Position numbers and translations under genes: made by a program. From assembly GCF_900114705.1 (NCBI RefSeq), contig NZ_FOTW01000005.1, forward strand, positions 186,001 through 250,000: a DNA stretch of 64,000 nt, written 5' to 3'. This document shows, piece after piece, positions 9,879 through 20,997 of this stretch; position 1 is the stretch's first letter, and each line of letters begins with the position of its first letter. This DNA comes from Rugamonas rubra. GTDB taxonomy: Bacteria; Pseudomonadota; Gammaproteobacteria; Burkholderiales; Burkholderiaceae_D. Below the pieces are notes generated by a model. It did no database searches and had not been told where the DNA came from. It saw nothing but the letters and a program-made list of their open reading frames with translations.

Positions 9879-10652
9879 GTGAACGATCCACTACCTAACG
9901 AATTCCGCCGGGGCCCGCCGCGCCTGTCCGACGCGGTCGAGCCGATCCCCTTCGGCTCCAAGCCGCACGACATGACCGATCCGGACGAGATCGGCAATTC
10001 GCTGGCCCTGCTGGCCGAGACCGGCGACCCGGTGTCGATCTACCCGGCCAGCAGCACCAACGTGGTGATGGGGCGGATCCGCTCGGTCGACCCGGACCAC
10101 CCCTACTTCGTGCTCGAACTCAACGAGGGCGAATACATCCCGCCGGGCGAGTGCGTGCTGGTGGCCTGGCTGCGCAGCGCCAAGATGCAGTTCAAGCTGA
10201 GTTCGCCGGACTGGTCGCCGCTGGCCAACCAGCCGACCCTGGTGCCGGCCGCCTTCCCGGAGAAGTGCCAGATCCTCAACCGGCGCGCCGCCCAGCGCCT
10301 CGAGACGCCGCTGGGGATCTACTACCTGGCCTCGTTCGTGCTCAACGGCAAGCCCTACGAGCTGCAGTTGTACGACTTCTCGGCCGGCGGCGTCGGCATG
10401 CGCGCCGCGCCGCGCGACGCGGTCGGCCTGCACGTCGGCCGCCGCCTGCAGCGGGTGCGCCTGGAGCTGGGGCCGGAGGCGGTGATGATCGCCGACCTCG
10501 ACATCCGCCTGTCGCGCACCTTCCGCTCCTTCCTGCTCGGCGAGCAGGTGCAGATCGGCTGCCAGTTCGCCAACCTGTCGCCGCTGATGCAGGAGGAGCT
10601 GGCGCGCCAGCTCGACCACCTCGGCGCCAGCCGCAAGGCCGGCGGCCACTAG
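9879..10652 (+). CDS. PilZ-domain (YcgR-like) c-di-GMP effector
   Basis: A GTG at 9879 preceded by AAAGAG is chosen; an ATG at 9786 in the same frame adds a basic 31-residue extension without a binding site. The 257-residue protein has an N-terminal YcgR-type beta domain (about 45-135) and a C-terminal PilZ domain. The PilZ signature is complete: the arginine-rich NRRAAQR segment followed by DFSAGGVGM, the D/NxSxxG motif that holds cyclic di-GMP. YcgR proteins brake flagellar motors or switch surface traits when c-di-GMP rises. It fits with the GGDEF-EAL enzyme at 13155 and chemoreceptors elsewhere in the window. Confidence 0.85.
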   Translation: MNDPLPNEFRRGPPRLSDAVEPIPFGSKPHDMTDPDEIGNSLALLAETGDPVSIYPASSTNVVMGRIRSVDPDHPYFVLELNEGEYIPPGECVLVAWLRSAKMQFKLSSPDWSPLANQPTLVPAAFPEKCQILNRRAAQRLETPLGIYYLASFVLNGKPYELQLYDFSAGGVGMRAAPRDAVGLHVGRRLQRVRLELGPEAVMIADLDIRLSRTFRSFLLGEQVQIGCQFANLSPLMQEELARQLDHLGASRKAGGH

Positions 10653-10674
10653 TGTAGTGTTGCGTTCTTGGGGG

Positions 10675-11103
10675 CTAGTCGGCCAGCAGCGGGCCGTCCC
10701 AGCCCTGCAGGTATTTGGGCAGGGCGTCGGCCACCTCGAGCACCCGCTCGGCGTAGAACAAATGCATCTGCGGCGCCAGCGCCGGCGGCAGGGCGCCACC
10801 GGCGGCGCGCGCCGCCAGGCCGTTGGGCAGCACCGTCATGCCCAGCCGGTTGATGCCGAACATCAATTCGCCGCAATCGGCGCAGAACGCCCGGCTCATC
10901 TGTTTATCCGGATGGGCATAGCGGCGCAACTCCCCCTTCACCACGCGGACGTCCGCGGCGGCCCAGGCGCTCGCCGCCAACATGGGCGTGGCGTAGAAGT
11001 CGCGGCAGCTGGCGCAATGGCAGTTGGCGCGGGCCTGCGGCGCGGCGCCGAGCGCCAGTTCGACCTTGCCGCACAGGCAGGCGACGGTGGCGGGAATCGA
11101 CAT
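10675..11103 (-). CDS. GFA-family zinc-binding protein
   Basis: The 142-residue product has the cysteine layout of the glutathione-dependent formaldehyde-activating (GFA/CENP-V) fold: CLCGKV near residue 10, CHCASC near residue 30, and FCADCGE in the second half, a two-zinc arrangement. Many members with this domain have no proven enzyme role, so only the fold is claimed. It converges with the PilZ gene, with 22 bases between the stops. AGGAGACC precedes the ATG. Confidence 0.85.
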   Translation of the reverse strand: MSIPATVACLCGKVELALGAAPQARANCHCASCRDFYATPMLAASAWAAADVRVVKGELRRYAHPDKQMSRAFCADCGELMFGINRLGMTVLPNGLAARAAGGALPPALAPQMHLFYAERVLEVADALPKYLQGWDGPLLAD

Positions 11104-11300
11104 GCGGTCTCCTTGCTTAAAATAGCCATTCTAACAAACATTTCAAGAAAACAATTTCCACCCGGCGCAGGCACGGCAAGCGCCCGGGACGGCCTTCACT
11201 TGCCCGGGTTGAAACATTCTCCGGCCATAAAATTCCTTGTGGAAATCATATGTCGCGGAAATGTCGATAATATTTCCTAATGGTAATTAAACATCTATAA

Positions 11301-11328
11301 TTAACAATTAATTTCCAAAAGTTATGCT
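11301..11328 (+). promoter_or_regulatory. Probable promoter for the FxDxF PEP-CTERM pair
   Basis: TTAACA (11301-11306) and TATGCT (11323-11328) are separated by 16 bases in a clearly AT-rich block (about 11230-11340). This block lies in the 327-bp gap between the divergent GFA gene and the first PEP-CTERM gene. PEP-CTERM genes in exosortase systems are often sigma-54 dependent; I looked for a GG/GC -24/-12 element here and did not see one. Confidence 0.4.
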
Positions 11329-11430
11329 ATCCTGAATCACAGTAGAGCTTGATTGCTCCAAACCCTTTCCGGCCGCCGCCCCGCCGGACGAAATATTTTC
11401 ATCGATCAATCCTAGCGGGAGTGGTGCCAC

Positions 11431-11991
11431 ATGAAACAATTCGTCAAAAGAACTATCTTCGCGGCGGCCGTCGCCGCCGCCGGCCTGGGCATGTCGGCGG
11501 CGCAGGCGGCCGACGTCAGCCACGCCAGCAAGGCGCTGGTCTTCGTCGGCGGCAACACCAACGACGGCGCCGGCTTCGGCAAGACCATCCTGGCCGGCAG
11601 CACCTTCACCGACGTGTTCACCTTCAGCGTGGCGTCGGCGACGGGCCATGCGACCTTCAGCAACTTCCAGGTCTCGTCGGACGCCCAGTCGGCGCTGCTC
11701 GGCATGGACCTGAGCAATTTCACCTTGAACGGCCCGGTCAGCTTCGGCGGCAGCCAGATCCAGACCGGCGTGTCCGAGTTGTGGAAGCTGCCGACGCTCG
11801 ACCTGGTCAACGGCGACTACACGATCAGCGTCAGCGGCATCACCGTGTCGAAGCCGGGCGGCTCGTACGCCTTGTCGGGCAAACTGGTCTCCGCCGTGCC
11901 GGAGCCGGCCACCTACGGCATGCTCGGCCTCGGCCTCGGCATGGTCGGCCTGATGGCCCGCCGCCAGCGCCGCCGCGGCCAGGCCGCCTGA
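11431..11991 (+). CDS. FxDxF-family PEP-CTERM protein, first of a pair
   Basis: The 186-residue protein begins with a cleavable-type signal (KRTIFAAAVAAAGLGMSAAQA). It has the family block FTDVFTFSV near residue 65 and a beta-rich, low-complexity body, and it ends in VPEPATYGML, a hydrophobic helix and a basic RRQRRRG tail. It should be exported, anchored briefly in the inner membrane and then processed by exosortase. The neighbouring gene 47 bases downstream is a second member of the same family, so the pair looks like an old tandem duplication in one transcript. Molecular function is unknown. Confidence 0.88.
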   Translation: MKQFVKRTIFAAAVAAAGLGMSAAQAADVSHASKALVFVGGNTNDGAGFGKTILAGSTFTDVFTFSVASATGHATFSNFQVSSDAQSALLGMDLSNFTLNGPVSFGGSQIQTGVSELWKLPTLDLVNGDYTISVSGITVSKPGGSYALSGKLVSAVPEPATYGMLGLGLGMVGLMARRQRRRGQAA

Positions 11992-12038
11992 GCCGCCCCG
12001 CCCCGCATCCGCCCCACACCGACTGAAAGGCCCACAAA

Positions 12039-12587
12039 ATGAATATGACGACAAAAGCGGCGCTGGCCGCCATCGCCCTGACCGCAAGCATGTTTGCCCC
12101 GCAGGCGCAGGCCGCGACCCCGGTCGACCATGCGCTGGTCAACCTGATCGACTTCAACAGCGACAACCTGGGCAACTCCTTCGCCGGCGCCGGCGACTTC
12201 AGCGACCACTTCACCTTCACCACCGACGCCAGCGCCTACATCACCGACGCCCTGCTGCACACGGTGAAAACGGAAGTGACCATCAGCTCGTTCGGCCTGT
12301 ACCTGGCCTCGAACAACTCGCTGGTCGGCAGCAGCGCGATCGAGGTCAGTGAAACCGATTCTTCGGTGGCGCAGGCCGGCAGCGGCTACTGGCGCTTCTC
12401 CGGCGTCAACATCGCCGCCAACACCGACTACTATGTGGCGGTCAACGGCAGCGTGCTGTCGACCAGCGGCACCGCCTACGGCGGCACCGTCTTCATCACG
12501 GCGGTGCCGGAACCGGAAACCTACGCCATGCTGCTCGGCGGCCTGGGCATCATGGCCTTCCTGGCGCGCCGCCGCAAAGCCGCCTAG
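12039..12587 (+). CDS. FxDxF-family PEP-CTERM protein, second of a pair
   Basis: The 182-residue product has a signal peptide ending near AQA (residue 25), the family motif FSDHFTFTT around residue 64, and a C-terminal VPEPETYAML motif with a hydrophobic helix and an ARRRKAA tail. Overall plan matches the upstream gene but the sequences have diverged. GAAAGG lies before the ATG. A strong terminator follows at 12603, so the two genes probably form a two-gene operon. Confidence 0.88.
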   Translation: MNMTTKAALAAIALTASMFAPQAQAATPVDHALVNLIDFNSDNLGNSFAGAGDFSDHFTFTTDASAYITDALLHTVKTEVTISSFGLYLASNNSLVGSSAIEVSETDSSVAQAGSGYWRFSGVNIAANTDYYVAVNGSVLSTSGTAYGGTVFITAVPEPETYAMLLGGLGIMAFLARRRKAA

Positions 12588-12602
12588 GCATCCGCCGCAC
12601 GG

Positions 12603-12633
12603 CAAAATGCGCGCCTCGGTGCGCATTTTTTTT
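12603..12633 (+). terminator. Terminator of the FxDxF PEP-CTERM operon
   Basis: AAAATGCGC and GCGCATTTT form a stem around a short GC loop, followed by eight Ts. It lies 16 bases past the stop at 12587. Because the arms are flanked by A and T runs it may also work for the minus-strand Cache gene that ends at 12649. Confidence 0.88.
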
Positions 12634-12648
12634 GCCCGGCGCGCCGCC

Positions 12649-13137
12649 CTACTTGGCCAGATAGGTGCCGACGCACACCATGGTGTCGCCGGCGCCGCGT
12701 TCGCAGTACGACTTCTTCAACTCGTAGCCCTGGCTGTTCGGATTGGTGAACTTGTAGGGGCCGTACCAGCCCTTGGACGAGGCCTTGACCATGTCGATCA
12801 TGCCTTGGATGAAGGGCTTGCCGTCGACGTCGCGGATGGCCAGCAGGTTCTTGCCGACCATGCGCGCATTGGCCCCCTGCGCCAGACAGGTGCCGCCGAA
12901 GTCGTACACGAACACGTACAGGTCGCGGTCCTTGAAGGCGCCGTCCGGATGCTCGTTGAAACTGCGGTAGGCCGCCTCCGTGCCGGCCGCGTGCACCAGC
13001 GCGACGGCCTTCTTGACCATCTCCTGCGCCTCGCGCTCGCTGCCGTGCTCGGCGGCGCCGGCGCCGCCTGCGGCCAGCAGCAACGCCAGCCCCCATGTCG
13101 CGCCACGACGGCGGCCAAAAAATCCTGCTGTGCCCAT
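12649..13137 (-). CDS. Periplasmic single-Cache domain protein
   Basis: The 162-residue protein starts at 13137, where GACAAGGAGAGCAT provides a strong binding site; an ATG 21 bases upstream is less well placed. A signal peptide (ATWGLALLLAAGGAGA) is followed by one Cache-type sensor domain (about 35-162) containing the family blocks MVGKNLLAIRDVDGKPF and KGWYGPYKFTNP. It has two pairs of cysteines that could be disulphides. It has no output domain, so it should be a free or associated periplasmic ligand binder. It starts 17 bases after the stop of the GGDEF-EAL gene and is probably cotranscribed with it. It is a paralogue of the protein at 39039. Confidence 0.8.
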   Translation of the reverse strand: MGTAGFFGRRRGATWGLALLLAAGGAGAAEHGSEREAQEMVKKAVALVHAAGTEAAYRSFNEHPDGAFKDRDLYVFVYDFGGTCLAQGANARMVGKNLLAIRDVDGKPFIQGMIDMVKASSKGWYGPYKFTNPNSQGYELKKSYCERGAGDTMVCVGTYLAK

Positions 13138-13154
13138 ATGCTCTCCTTGTCTGC

Positions 13155-15437
13155 TCATGCGAGTGAAAAAATCTTGCCGCAGCGCGCGCGCGCGAAGGCC
13201 TCGAACTGGGCCGCCGGCAACGGCCGGCTGTAGTGGTAGCCCTGCATCTCGTCGCAGCCCTGCTGGCGCAGGAACTCGAGTTGGGCCGGCGTCTCGACGC
13301 CCTCGGCGATGGTCTGCAGGCCGAGGCCCTTGGCCATGTTGATGATGGCCACGACGATCGCCTTGTCCTCCGGATCGGTGCTGATATCGCGCACGAAGGA
13401 CTGGTCGATCTTCAGCTTGTAGACCTTGAACTTCTTCAAATAGCTGAGCGAGGAATAGCCGGTGCCGAAGTCGTCGATCGACATGCGCACGCCCTGCTCG
13501 CGCAACTTGTTCATCACCGCGATGGCGCTCGGCGGGTCTTGCATGGCACCGCTCTCGGTCAGCTCGAGCTCGAGGTATTCCGGCGCCAGGCCGACCTCGC
13601 GCAGGATGGCGCGGACCAGGTCGGGCAGGTTGGGGTGGCGGAACTGCACCGCCGACAGGTTCACCGCCATCACCAGCGGCGCCATGCCGGCGTCCATCCA
13701 GTCCTTGGCCTGGCGCACCGCCGTGCGCAGCACCCATTCGCCCAGCTCGAGGATCAAACCGCTCTCCTCGGCCGCCGGAATGAACTCGGCCGGCGACACC
13801 GTGCCCAGTTCGGGGTGCTGCCAGCGCAGCAGCGCCTCGGCACCGACGATGCGGCCGTCGCGCGCGGCGAACTGCGGCTGGTAGTGCACCGCCAGCTGCG
13901 CCAGCCGCAGCGCCTGGCGCAGCGCGCCGACGATCCGCATGTGGCGCGCCGTGCGCGCCTGCATCTCGGCGGTGAAGAAGCAGTAGCCGTTGCGGCCGTT
14001 CTTCTTGGCCCGGTACATCGCCGCGTCGGCGCACTTGACCAGCTCCTCGAGGTCCTTGCCGTCGGCCGGATACAGCGCGATGCCGATCGAGCCGGTCAAC
14101 GTCAACTGGTGCTGCTCGACCTGGTGCGGCCGCGCCACCAACGCCAGCACCTTCTCGACCACCTGCGACAGGCCGCGCGCGTCGCCGGCGTGGACCAGCA
14201 GGATGAACTCGTCGCCGCCCAGCCGCGAGACGGTGTCCTCGACGCGCAGCTCGGCCAGCAGGCGCTTGGCCAGGCCGACCAGCACGGCGTCGCCGACGCT
14301 GTGGCCGAGCGTGTCGTTGACGTCCTTGAAGTGGTCGAGGTCGAGGAACATCAGCGCCAGGTGCTCGTTGTTGCGTTGCGCCAGGCTGATGGCGTAGCCG
14401 GCCCGTTCGGCCAGCTGGACCCGGTTGGGCAGGCCGGTCAGCGCGTCGAAGTGGGCCAGGTATTCGATCTTCTCCTCGGCGCGGCGGCGCTCGGTGACGT
14501 CGCGCGAGATGCCGAACAGGCCGACCACGCGGCCGTTCTTGTCGAACACCGGCCCCTTGGTGGTGTGGAACAGCACCTCGCGGCCGTCGGCGCAGCTGAG
14601 CAGCTCCTCGTGCGTGGCGGTGAGGCCGGCGGCCATGATGGCCCGGTCGCTTTCGATCAGCGCGGCGGCCTGGTGGGTGGGAAAGATGGCGTGGTCGTCG
14701 CGGCCCAGCATCTGCTCGCGGGTGCGGCCGACGAACTGCGTGGTGGCGTCGTTGGCCATCAGGTAGCGGCCCTGCAGGTCCTTGACGAAGATCGCGTCGG
14801 GCGTGCCGGAAACAACGCTGTTAATCAGGCCGCGGTCGATCTGCCCCTTGACCAGGGCGCCGCGCAACAGTTCGCTGAGCACGCTGATCATGGCGCCGTT
14901 GACCAGCAGCACGACCCATTGCAGCAGGTCGTGGTCGTCGTCGAAGGCCAGGCTGTGCAGCGGGGCGACGACGTACATCTTGGCCCAAACGGCCGCCACC
15001 GCCGTCGCCAGCAGGCCCGGCCCGGCGCCGCCCAGCAGGGCGCTGAGGATGATCGGGAACATGAACAGGATCATCAGCGGCCGCGTGCCGTTGCCCAGGC
15101 CGAGCTGGGCGCGCAGGAACAGCATGGCGGCGGTCAATACCAGCGCCAGCAGGTAGTTGCTCCACTGCGGCCGGCTGCTCGGCGCCAGGCCGCCGGCCAG
15201 CAGGTCCAGCGTCGACTGCTGCCCGTCCGGCGTGCGCATGGCGACGGCGCGCAGCGCGAAGAAGTAGCCGGTGGCGCTGGCGGCGACGAAGGCGATGCCC
15301 TTGGCCTGCGACAGCCAATACATCGAGGCGAGGTCGCCGAAGGCCAGCAACAGCCGGTCCGACAGCAGTATCCACAGCAGCGCCAGGGCGACATAGCTGG
15401 CGGTGACCAGGGCGATGAAATGATTCCTCTTGGGCAT
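13155..15437 (-). CDS. Membrane PAS-GGDEF-EAL c-di-GMP synthase/phosphodiesterase
   Basis: The 760-residue protein has about six membrane segments in residues 8-190, a PAS domain (about 205-315), a GGDEF domain (about 325-490) and an EAL domain (about 505-750). The active loop is RLGGDEF (GGDEF at 407-411). The inhibitory RxxD site is present as RVED (398-401), five residues before it. The EAL motif is intact at 534-536 (GAEALLRW) and DDFGTGYSS and KIDQSF are present. Both activities are therefore possible, with the PAS and membrane part deciding the balance. It probably feeds the PilZ protein at 9879 and possibly pili. The Cache gene directly downstream may give it a periplasmic input. Confidence 0.93.
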   Translation of the reverse strand: MPKRNHFIALVTASYVALALLWILLSDRLLLAFGDLASMYWLSQAKGIAFVAASATGYFFALRAVAMRTPDGQQSTLDLLAGGLAPSSRPQWSNYLLALVLTAAMLFLRAQLGLGNGTRPLMILFMFPIILSALLGGAGPGLLATAVAAVWAKMYVVAPLHSLAFDDDHDLLQWVVLLVNGAMISVLSELLRGALVKGQIDRGLINSVVSGTPDAIFVKDLQGRYLMANDATTQFVGRTREQMLGRDDHAIFPTHQAAALIESDRAIMAAGLTATHEELLSCADGREVLFHTTKGPVFDKNGRVVGLFGISRDVTERRRAEEKIEYLAHFDALTGLPNRVQLAERAGYAISLAQRNNEHLALMFLDLDHFKDVNDTLGHSVGDAVLVGLAKRLLAELRVEDTVSRLGGDEFILLVHAGDARGLSQVVEKVLALVARPHQVEQHQLTLTGSIGIALYPADGKDLEELVKCADAAMYRAKKNGRNGYCFFTAEMQARTARHMRIVGALRQALRLAQLAVHYQPQFAARDGRIVGAEALLRWQHPELGTVSPAEFIPAAEESGLILELGEWVLRTAVRQAKDWMDAGMAPLVMAVNLSAVQFRHPNLPDLVRAILREVGLAPEYLELELTESGAMQDPPSAIAVMNKLREQGVRMSIDDFGTGYSSLSYLKKFKVYKLKIDQSFVRDISTDPEDKAIVVAIINMAKGLGLQTIAEGVETPAQLEFLRQQGCDEMQGYHYSRPLPAAQFEAFARARCGKIFSLA

Positions 15438-15728
15438 ACAAGAGTCCTGTCTTGGCGGAGTGGAAAAGGATTGCTCAAGAGTAGCATTCCTCGACGAAAA
15501 ACAACGTGATAGTTGCGATATCGCAAACGGATCAGGTGAATTCCATGATCTATGTCAACCCAGCGCCACAGAAGCAACAACACTCGCGGCCGCGATTCCG
15601 CTTTCGAATTGTATAAAAACATACATTTCACGGCGGCCGGCGGCGGGCCGCACGGCGCCGCGCGAACGCGGTAGAATTGGCGGCCCGGCTCCGCCGCCCG
15701 CCCACGCCACCCACGCCCGTCCGCCGCC

Positions 15729-16151
15729 ATGTCCGTCGCGCCGCCCTTCCCCATCCGCAAAGAATGTCCGCCCGGCGCCTGCGTCTGCGGCCGCGAGGCG
15801 CTGCTGGCGCCGGTCGCGGGCGCCGAGGCGGCGCCGGCCGACCTGCGCGTGCTGCGCCTGACCCGCGAGGAGGAGCGCAAGCTGTTGGATCACATCGGCG
15901 CGCTGGCCAGCTACGCCGAGCTGCTCACGCTGGAGCAGCGCCTGCGCGCCCAACTCGGCGTCGAGCTGCGCATCACGCCCAGCGCGCGCGGCGTGCGCAC
16001 GGTGCGCGGCCTGGCGATCGAATTGCTGGAGCGCCCCGGCCTGTGCCGCAAGACGCGCGAGGCGGTGCCGGCGGCGCTGCGCCGCCGCCTCGACCAGCAG
16101 CCGGAGATCGTCTACGCGCTACTCAACGCGCGCGACCTGCTGGGCGACTGA
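15729..16151 (+). CDS. Small conserved-type protein of unknown function with a Cys-rich N-terminus
   Basis: I do not recognise the family. The 140-residue soluble protein begins with CPPGACVCGRE (cysteines 13, 18 and 20), a compact cluster that could bind a metal. Two helical charged segments follow (EEERKLLDHIGALASYAEL and a GVRTVRGLAIELLERP block) and an Arg/Leu-rich C-terminus. There is no signal peptide or membrane segment. Codon usage fits its neighbours. It converges with the potassium-channel gene, with 14 bases between stops. Confidence that it is a gene is moderate to good because the strong third-position GC bias is in this frame. Confidence 0.65.
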   Translation: MSVAPPFPIRKECPPGACVCGREALLAPVAGAEAAPADLRVLRLTREEERKLLDHIGALASYAELLTLEQRLRAQLGVELRITPSARGVRTVRGLAIELLERPGLCRKTREAVPAALRRRLDQQPEIVYALLNARDLLGD

Positions 16152-16165
16152 GGGGCGGCGCGGCG

Positions 16166-17122
16166 CTAGCCCGGGTGGGCCATGGCGCCGCCCGAGGCGG
16201 CGCCGTCGTCGCTGCCGTCGGCGATGATGTCGTGGAACTTGCCGAAGTCGAGGATACGCACGTCGCCGCCCGGACCGGGCAGCTTGTCGGACAGGATGTC
16301 GGCGAAATGGTGGCCGAAGAAGATGTGCTCGGCGGCGTAGCTCTGGCGCGCGTGGACGAAGTCGTTCAAGGTGTCGTCGGTGCCGGAGATGGCCACGGTC
16401 AAGGTGGTGCCCTCGTCGTGCAGGTCCTTCTGCGTCTTGCCGTACAGCGGGCTGTCGATGCCGATGCTATGCATGATGGTCCAGCTCAGCGCGAACACGC
16501 CGCTCTGCTCGCGCTCCAGCTTGAGGTCGTAGAAGCGGGTGAACAACTGGCCCTCCAAGGTGTGCTCGCGGCGCACCAACGAGGCGCGCACCGAGGCCTC
16601 GAGGATCAGGTTGCTGCGCTCGTTGCCGGCGCGGATCATCAGGGTCGGCACGCCGTTGAAGTTGGTCACCACCGCCGCCTCGGAGAACAGGATGCGCGAC
16701 GACGGCCGCGAGAAGCGGGCGAACAACAGGCCGGTGACGGTGGCCACCTCGGCCATGCCGAGCAGGATCTCGGTGGACGCCACCAGGTGGCCGTAGGTGG
16801 TGGCCGGGTTCATGTAGCCATAGCCGACGGTGGCCAGCGTCTCGATCGAGAAGAACACCATGTCCAGGTAGGAGCCGGGCCGGGCGTTGGCGACCGAGCC
16901 GGGCACCAGGTAGAAGGCGGTGGCGAAGAACAGGTTGGTCAGCAGGTAGGCCAGCAGCACCCAGGCGAAGAACATCGGCCAGCTCAGCGTGAGGATCCAG
17001 TGGTAGGAGTCGCTCCAGTTCCAGCGGCTCACGCCGACCCGCTTGATCTGCGAGTTGCCCAGCCTGAAGGCGCCGCGCACGGTGCCGACCTTGGGACGCA
17101 GCGGATGGGCGGTCGGCTTCAT
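16166..17122 (-). CDS. KirBac-type inward-rectifier potassium channel
   Basis: The 318-residue protein has two membrane helices (about 45-70 and 105-130) around a pore loop whose selectivity filter reads TVGYGYM. The filter is preceded by FFSIETLA, as in prokaryotic Kir channels. The C-terminal two thirds form the cytoplasmic immunoglobulin-like Kir domain (LMIRAGNERSN, LEGQLFTRFYDLKLERE, HSIGIDSPLYG). The N-terminus has an amphipathic slide-helix-like segment with SDSYHWIL. It would pass potassium across the inner membrane as a tetramer. It is separated from def by 17 bases and could be cotranscribed with that operon. Confidence 0.92.
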   Translation of the reverse strand: MKPTAHPLRPKVGTVRGAFRLGNSQIKRVGVSRWNWSDSYHWILTLSWPMFFAWVLLAYLLTNLFFATAFYLVPGSVANARPGSYLDMVFFSIETLATVGYGYMNPATTYGHLVASTEILLGMAEVATVTGLLFARFSRPSSRILFSEAAVVTNFNGVPTLMIRAGNERSNLILEASVRASLVRREHTLEGQLFTRFYDLKLEREQSGVFALSWTIMHSIGIDSPLYGKTQKDLHDEGTTLTVAISGTDDTLNDFVHARQSYAAEHIFFGHHFADILSDKLPGPGGDVRILDFGKFHDIIADGSDDGAASGGAMAHPG

Positions 17123-17139
17123 GGCTTATTCTTCATGGC

Positions 17140-17676
17140 TTAGTCGTCTTGGTCGGGGTCGAGCTCGGGGAACATCACGGCGGTGTAGCCGAAACGGGAG
17201 AAGTCCTTGATGCGCATCGGGTAGAGGATGCCGTGCAGGTGGTCGACCTCGTGCTGCACCACGCGGGCGTGGAAGCCGTCGACCTCGCGCCGGATCGGCT
17301 GGCCGGACTGGTCGACGCCCTCGTAGCGCAGGCTGGTCCAGCGCGGCACGCTGCCGCGCAGGCCGGGCACCGACAGGCAGCCCTCGTAGCCCTCCTCCTG
17401 CTCGTCGGAGAGCGGCGTCAACAGCGGGTTGATCAACACCGTCTCGGGCACCTGCGGCGCCTCCGGGTAGCGCTGGTTCTGCCGGAAGCCGAAGATCACC
17501 AGTTGCAGGTTGACGCCGATCTGCGGCGCCGCCAGGCCGGCGCCGTTGGCCGCGTGCATGGTGTCGAACATGTCGGCGATCAGCGCGTCCAACTCCGCCG
17601 TGGCGAACTCGCGCACCGGCTCGGCCACGCGCAGCAGGCGCGGGTCGCCCATTTTGAGGATCTCGCGCACCGTCAT
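17140..17676 (-). CDS. def: Peptide deformylase
   Basis: Starting at the ATG at 17676, the 178-residue product has all three deformylase motifs: [18 protein letters not shown] (metal-binding cysteine) and QHEVDHLHG (metal histidines and catalytic glutamate). It removes the formyl group from nascent proteins. Its ATG overlaps the galU stop in an ATGA junction, indicating translational coupling. This placement, away from fmt, suggests it may be one of two def genes in the genome, which I cannot check. Confidence 0.95.
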   Translation of the reverse strand: MTVREILKMGDPRLLRVAEPVREFATAELDALIADMFDTMHAANGAGLAAPQIGVNLQLVIFGFRQNQRYPEAPQVPETVLINPLLTPLSDEQEEGYEGCLSVPGLRGSVPRWTSLRYEGVDQSGQPIRREVDGFHARVVQHEVDHLHGILYPMRIKDFSRFGYTAVMFPELDPDQDD

Positions 17677-18569
17677 TTGGTGTTTTCCCGCTCGACGTGC
17701 AGCTCGGCGAGGAAGTCGCGGAACTCGGCGCCCGTCTCGGCGTGCTTCAGGCCCATCGCCGTCATCGCCTTCAGATAGCCCAGCTTGGAGCCGCAGTCGT
17801 AGCGCTGGCCGTCGTAGCGGTAGGCCAGCACGCGCTCGTCGCGCATCAGCGCGGCGATGCCGTCGGTCAGCTGGATCTCGCCGCCGGTGCCGGTGCCCAG
17901 GTGCTCCAGGTAGTCGAAGATGCGGCCCGACAGCACGTAGCGGCCGACCACCGCCAGGGTCGACGGCGCCAGCTCGGGCGCCGGCTTCTCGACGATGCCC
18001 GAGACCAGCTCGAGCTTCTCCTGGTAGCGCGAGGCGCTGACGATGCCGTACTGGCGCGTCTGCGCGCGCGGCACGTCCTGGACCGCCAGCAGGCTGCAGC
18101 GCTCGTAGGCGTAGACCTCGGTCATTTGCGCCAGCACCGGCTTGACGCCGTCGGCGGTGTCCATGAAGTCGTCGGCCAACATCACGGCGAAGGGCTCGTT
18201 GCCCACCACCGGACGGGCGCACAGCACGGCGTGGCCCAGGCCCAGCGGCGCCGACTGGCGGATGTAGATGCAGTTGATGTGCTTGGGGATGACGTTGCGC
18301 ACCAGCTCGAGCAGGTACTGCTTGTTGGCCGCCTCCAGCTCGGCCTCCAGCTCGTAGGCCTTGTCGAAGTGGTCCTCGATGGCGCGCTTGTTGCGGCCGG
18401 TGATGAAGATCATGTCGGTGATGCCGGCGGCGACCGCCTCCTCGACGGCGTACTGGATCAGCGGCTTGTCGACGATGGGCAGCATCTCCTTCGGCTGCGC
18501 CTTGGTGGCGGGCAGGAAGCGGCTGCCGAGGCCGGCCACCGGGAAGACTGCTTTGGTAATTCTGGTCAT
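17673..18569 (-). CDS. galU: UTP-glucose-1-phosphate uridylyltransferase
   Basis: The 298-residue enzyme has the sugar-nucleotide pyrophosphorylase signature [20 protein letters not shown] at its start. Other family residues are [13 protein letters not shown], the [10 protein letters not shown] block and VMLADDFMD. It makes UDP-glucose for exopolysaccharide, LPS and trehalose. It is the second gene after ligA (29 bases) and couples to def by an ATGA overlap. Its presence suits the PEP-CTERM/exopolysaccharide theme of the window, though galU is also a general housekeeping gene. Confidence 0.96.
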   Translation of the reverse strand: MTRITKAVFPVAGLGSRFLPATKAQPKEMLPIVDKPLIQYAVEEAVAAGITDMIFITGRNKRAIEDHFDKAYELEAELEAANKQYLLELVRNVIPKHINCIYIRQSAPLGLGHAVLCARPVVGNEPFAVMLADDFMDTADGVKPVLAQMTEVYAYERCSLLAVQDVPRAQTRQYGIVSASRYQEKLELVSGIVEKPAPELAPSTLAVVGRYVLSGRIFDYLEHLGTGTGGEIQLTDGIAALMRDERVLAYRYDGQRYDCGSKLGYLKAMTAMGLKHAETGAEFRDFLAELHVERENTK

Positions 18570-18598
18570 GGTCTGTCGTCCTTGCTATCGGTTGCGGT

Positions 18599-20971
<2,373 letters not shown>

Positions 20972-20997
20972 TCAGCTTTGGTGTTTGGTTTTATTGT

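Noticed and set aside
11104-11430. Sigma-54 promoter for PEP-CTERM genes.
   Set aside because: No GG-N10-GC element with the right spacing was seen; an ordinary promoter fits better.
4525-12587. An exosortase/EPS locus accompanying the PEP-CTERM genes.
   Set aside because: No exosortase, glycosyltransferase or chain-length regulator gene is present; these PEP-CTERM genes are dispersed targets.
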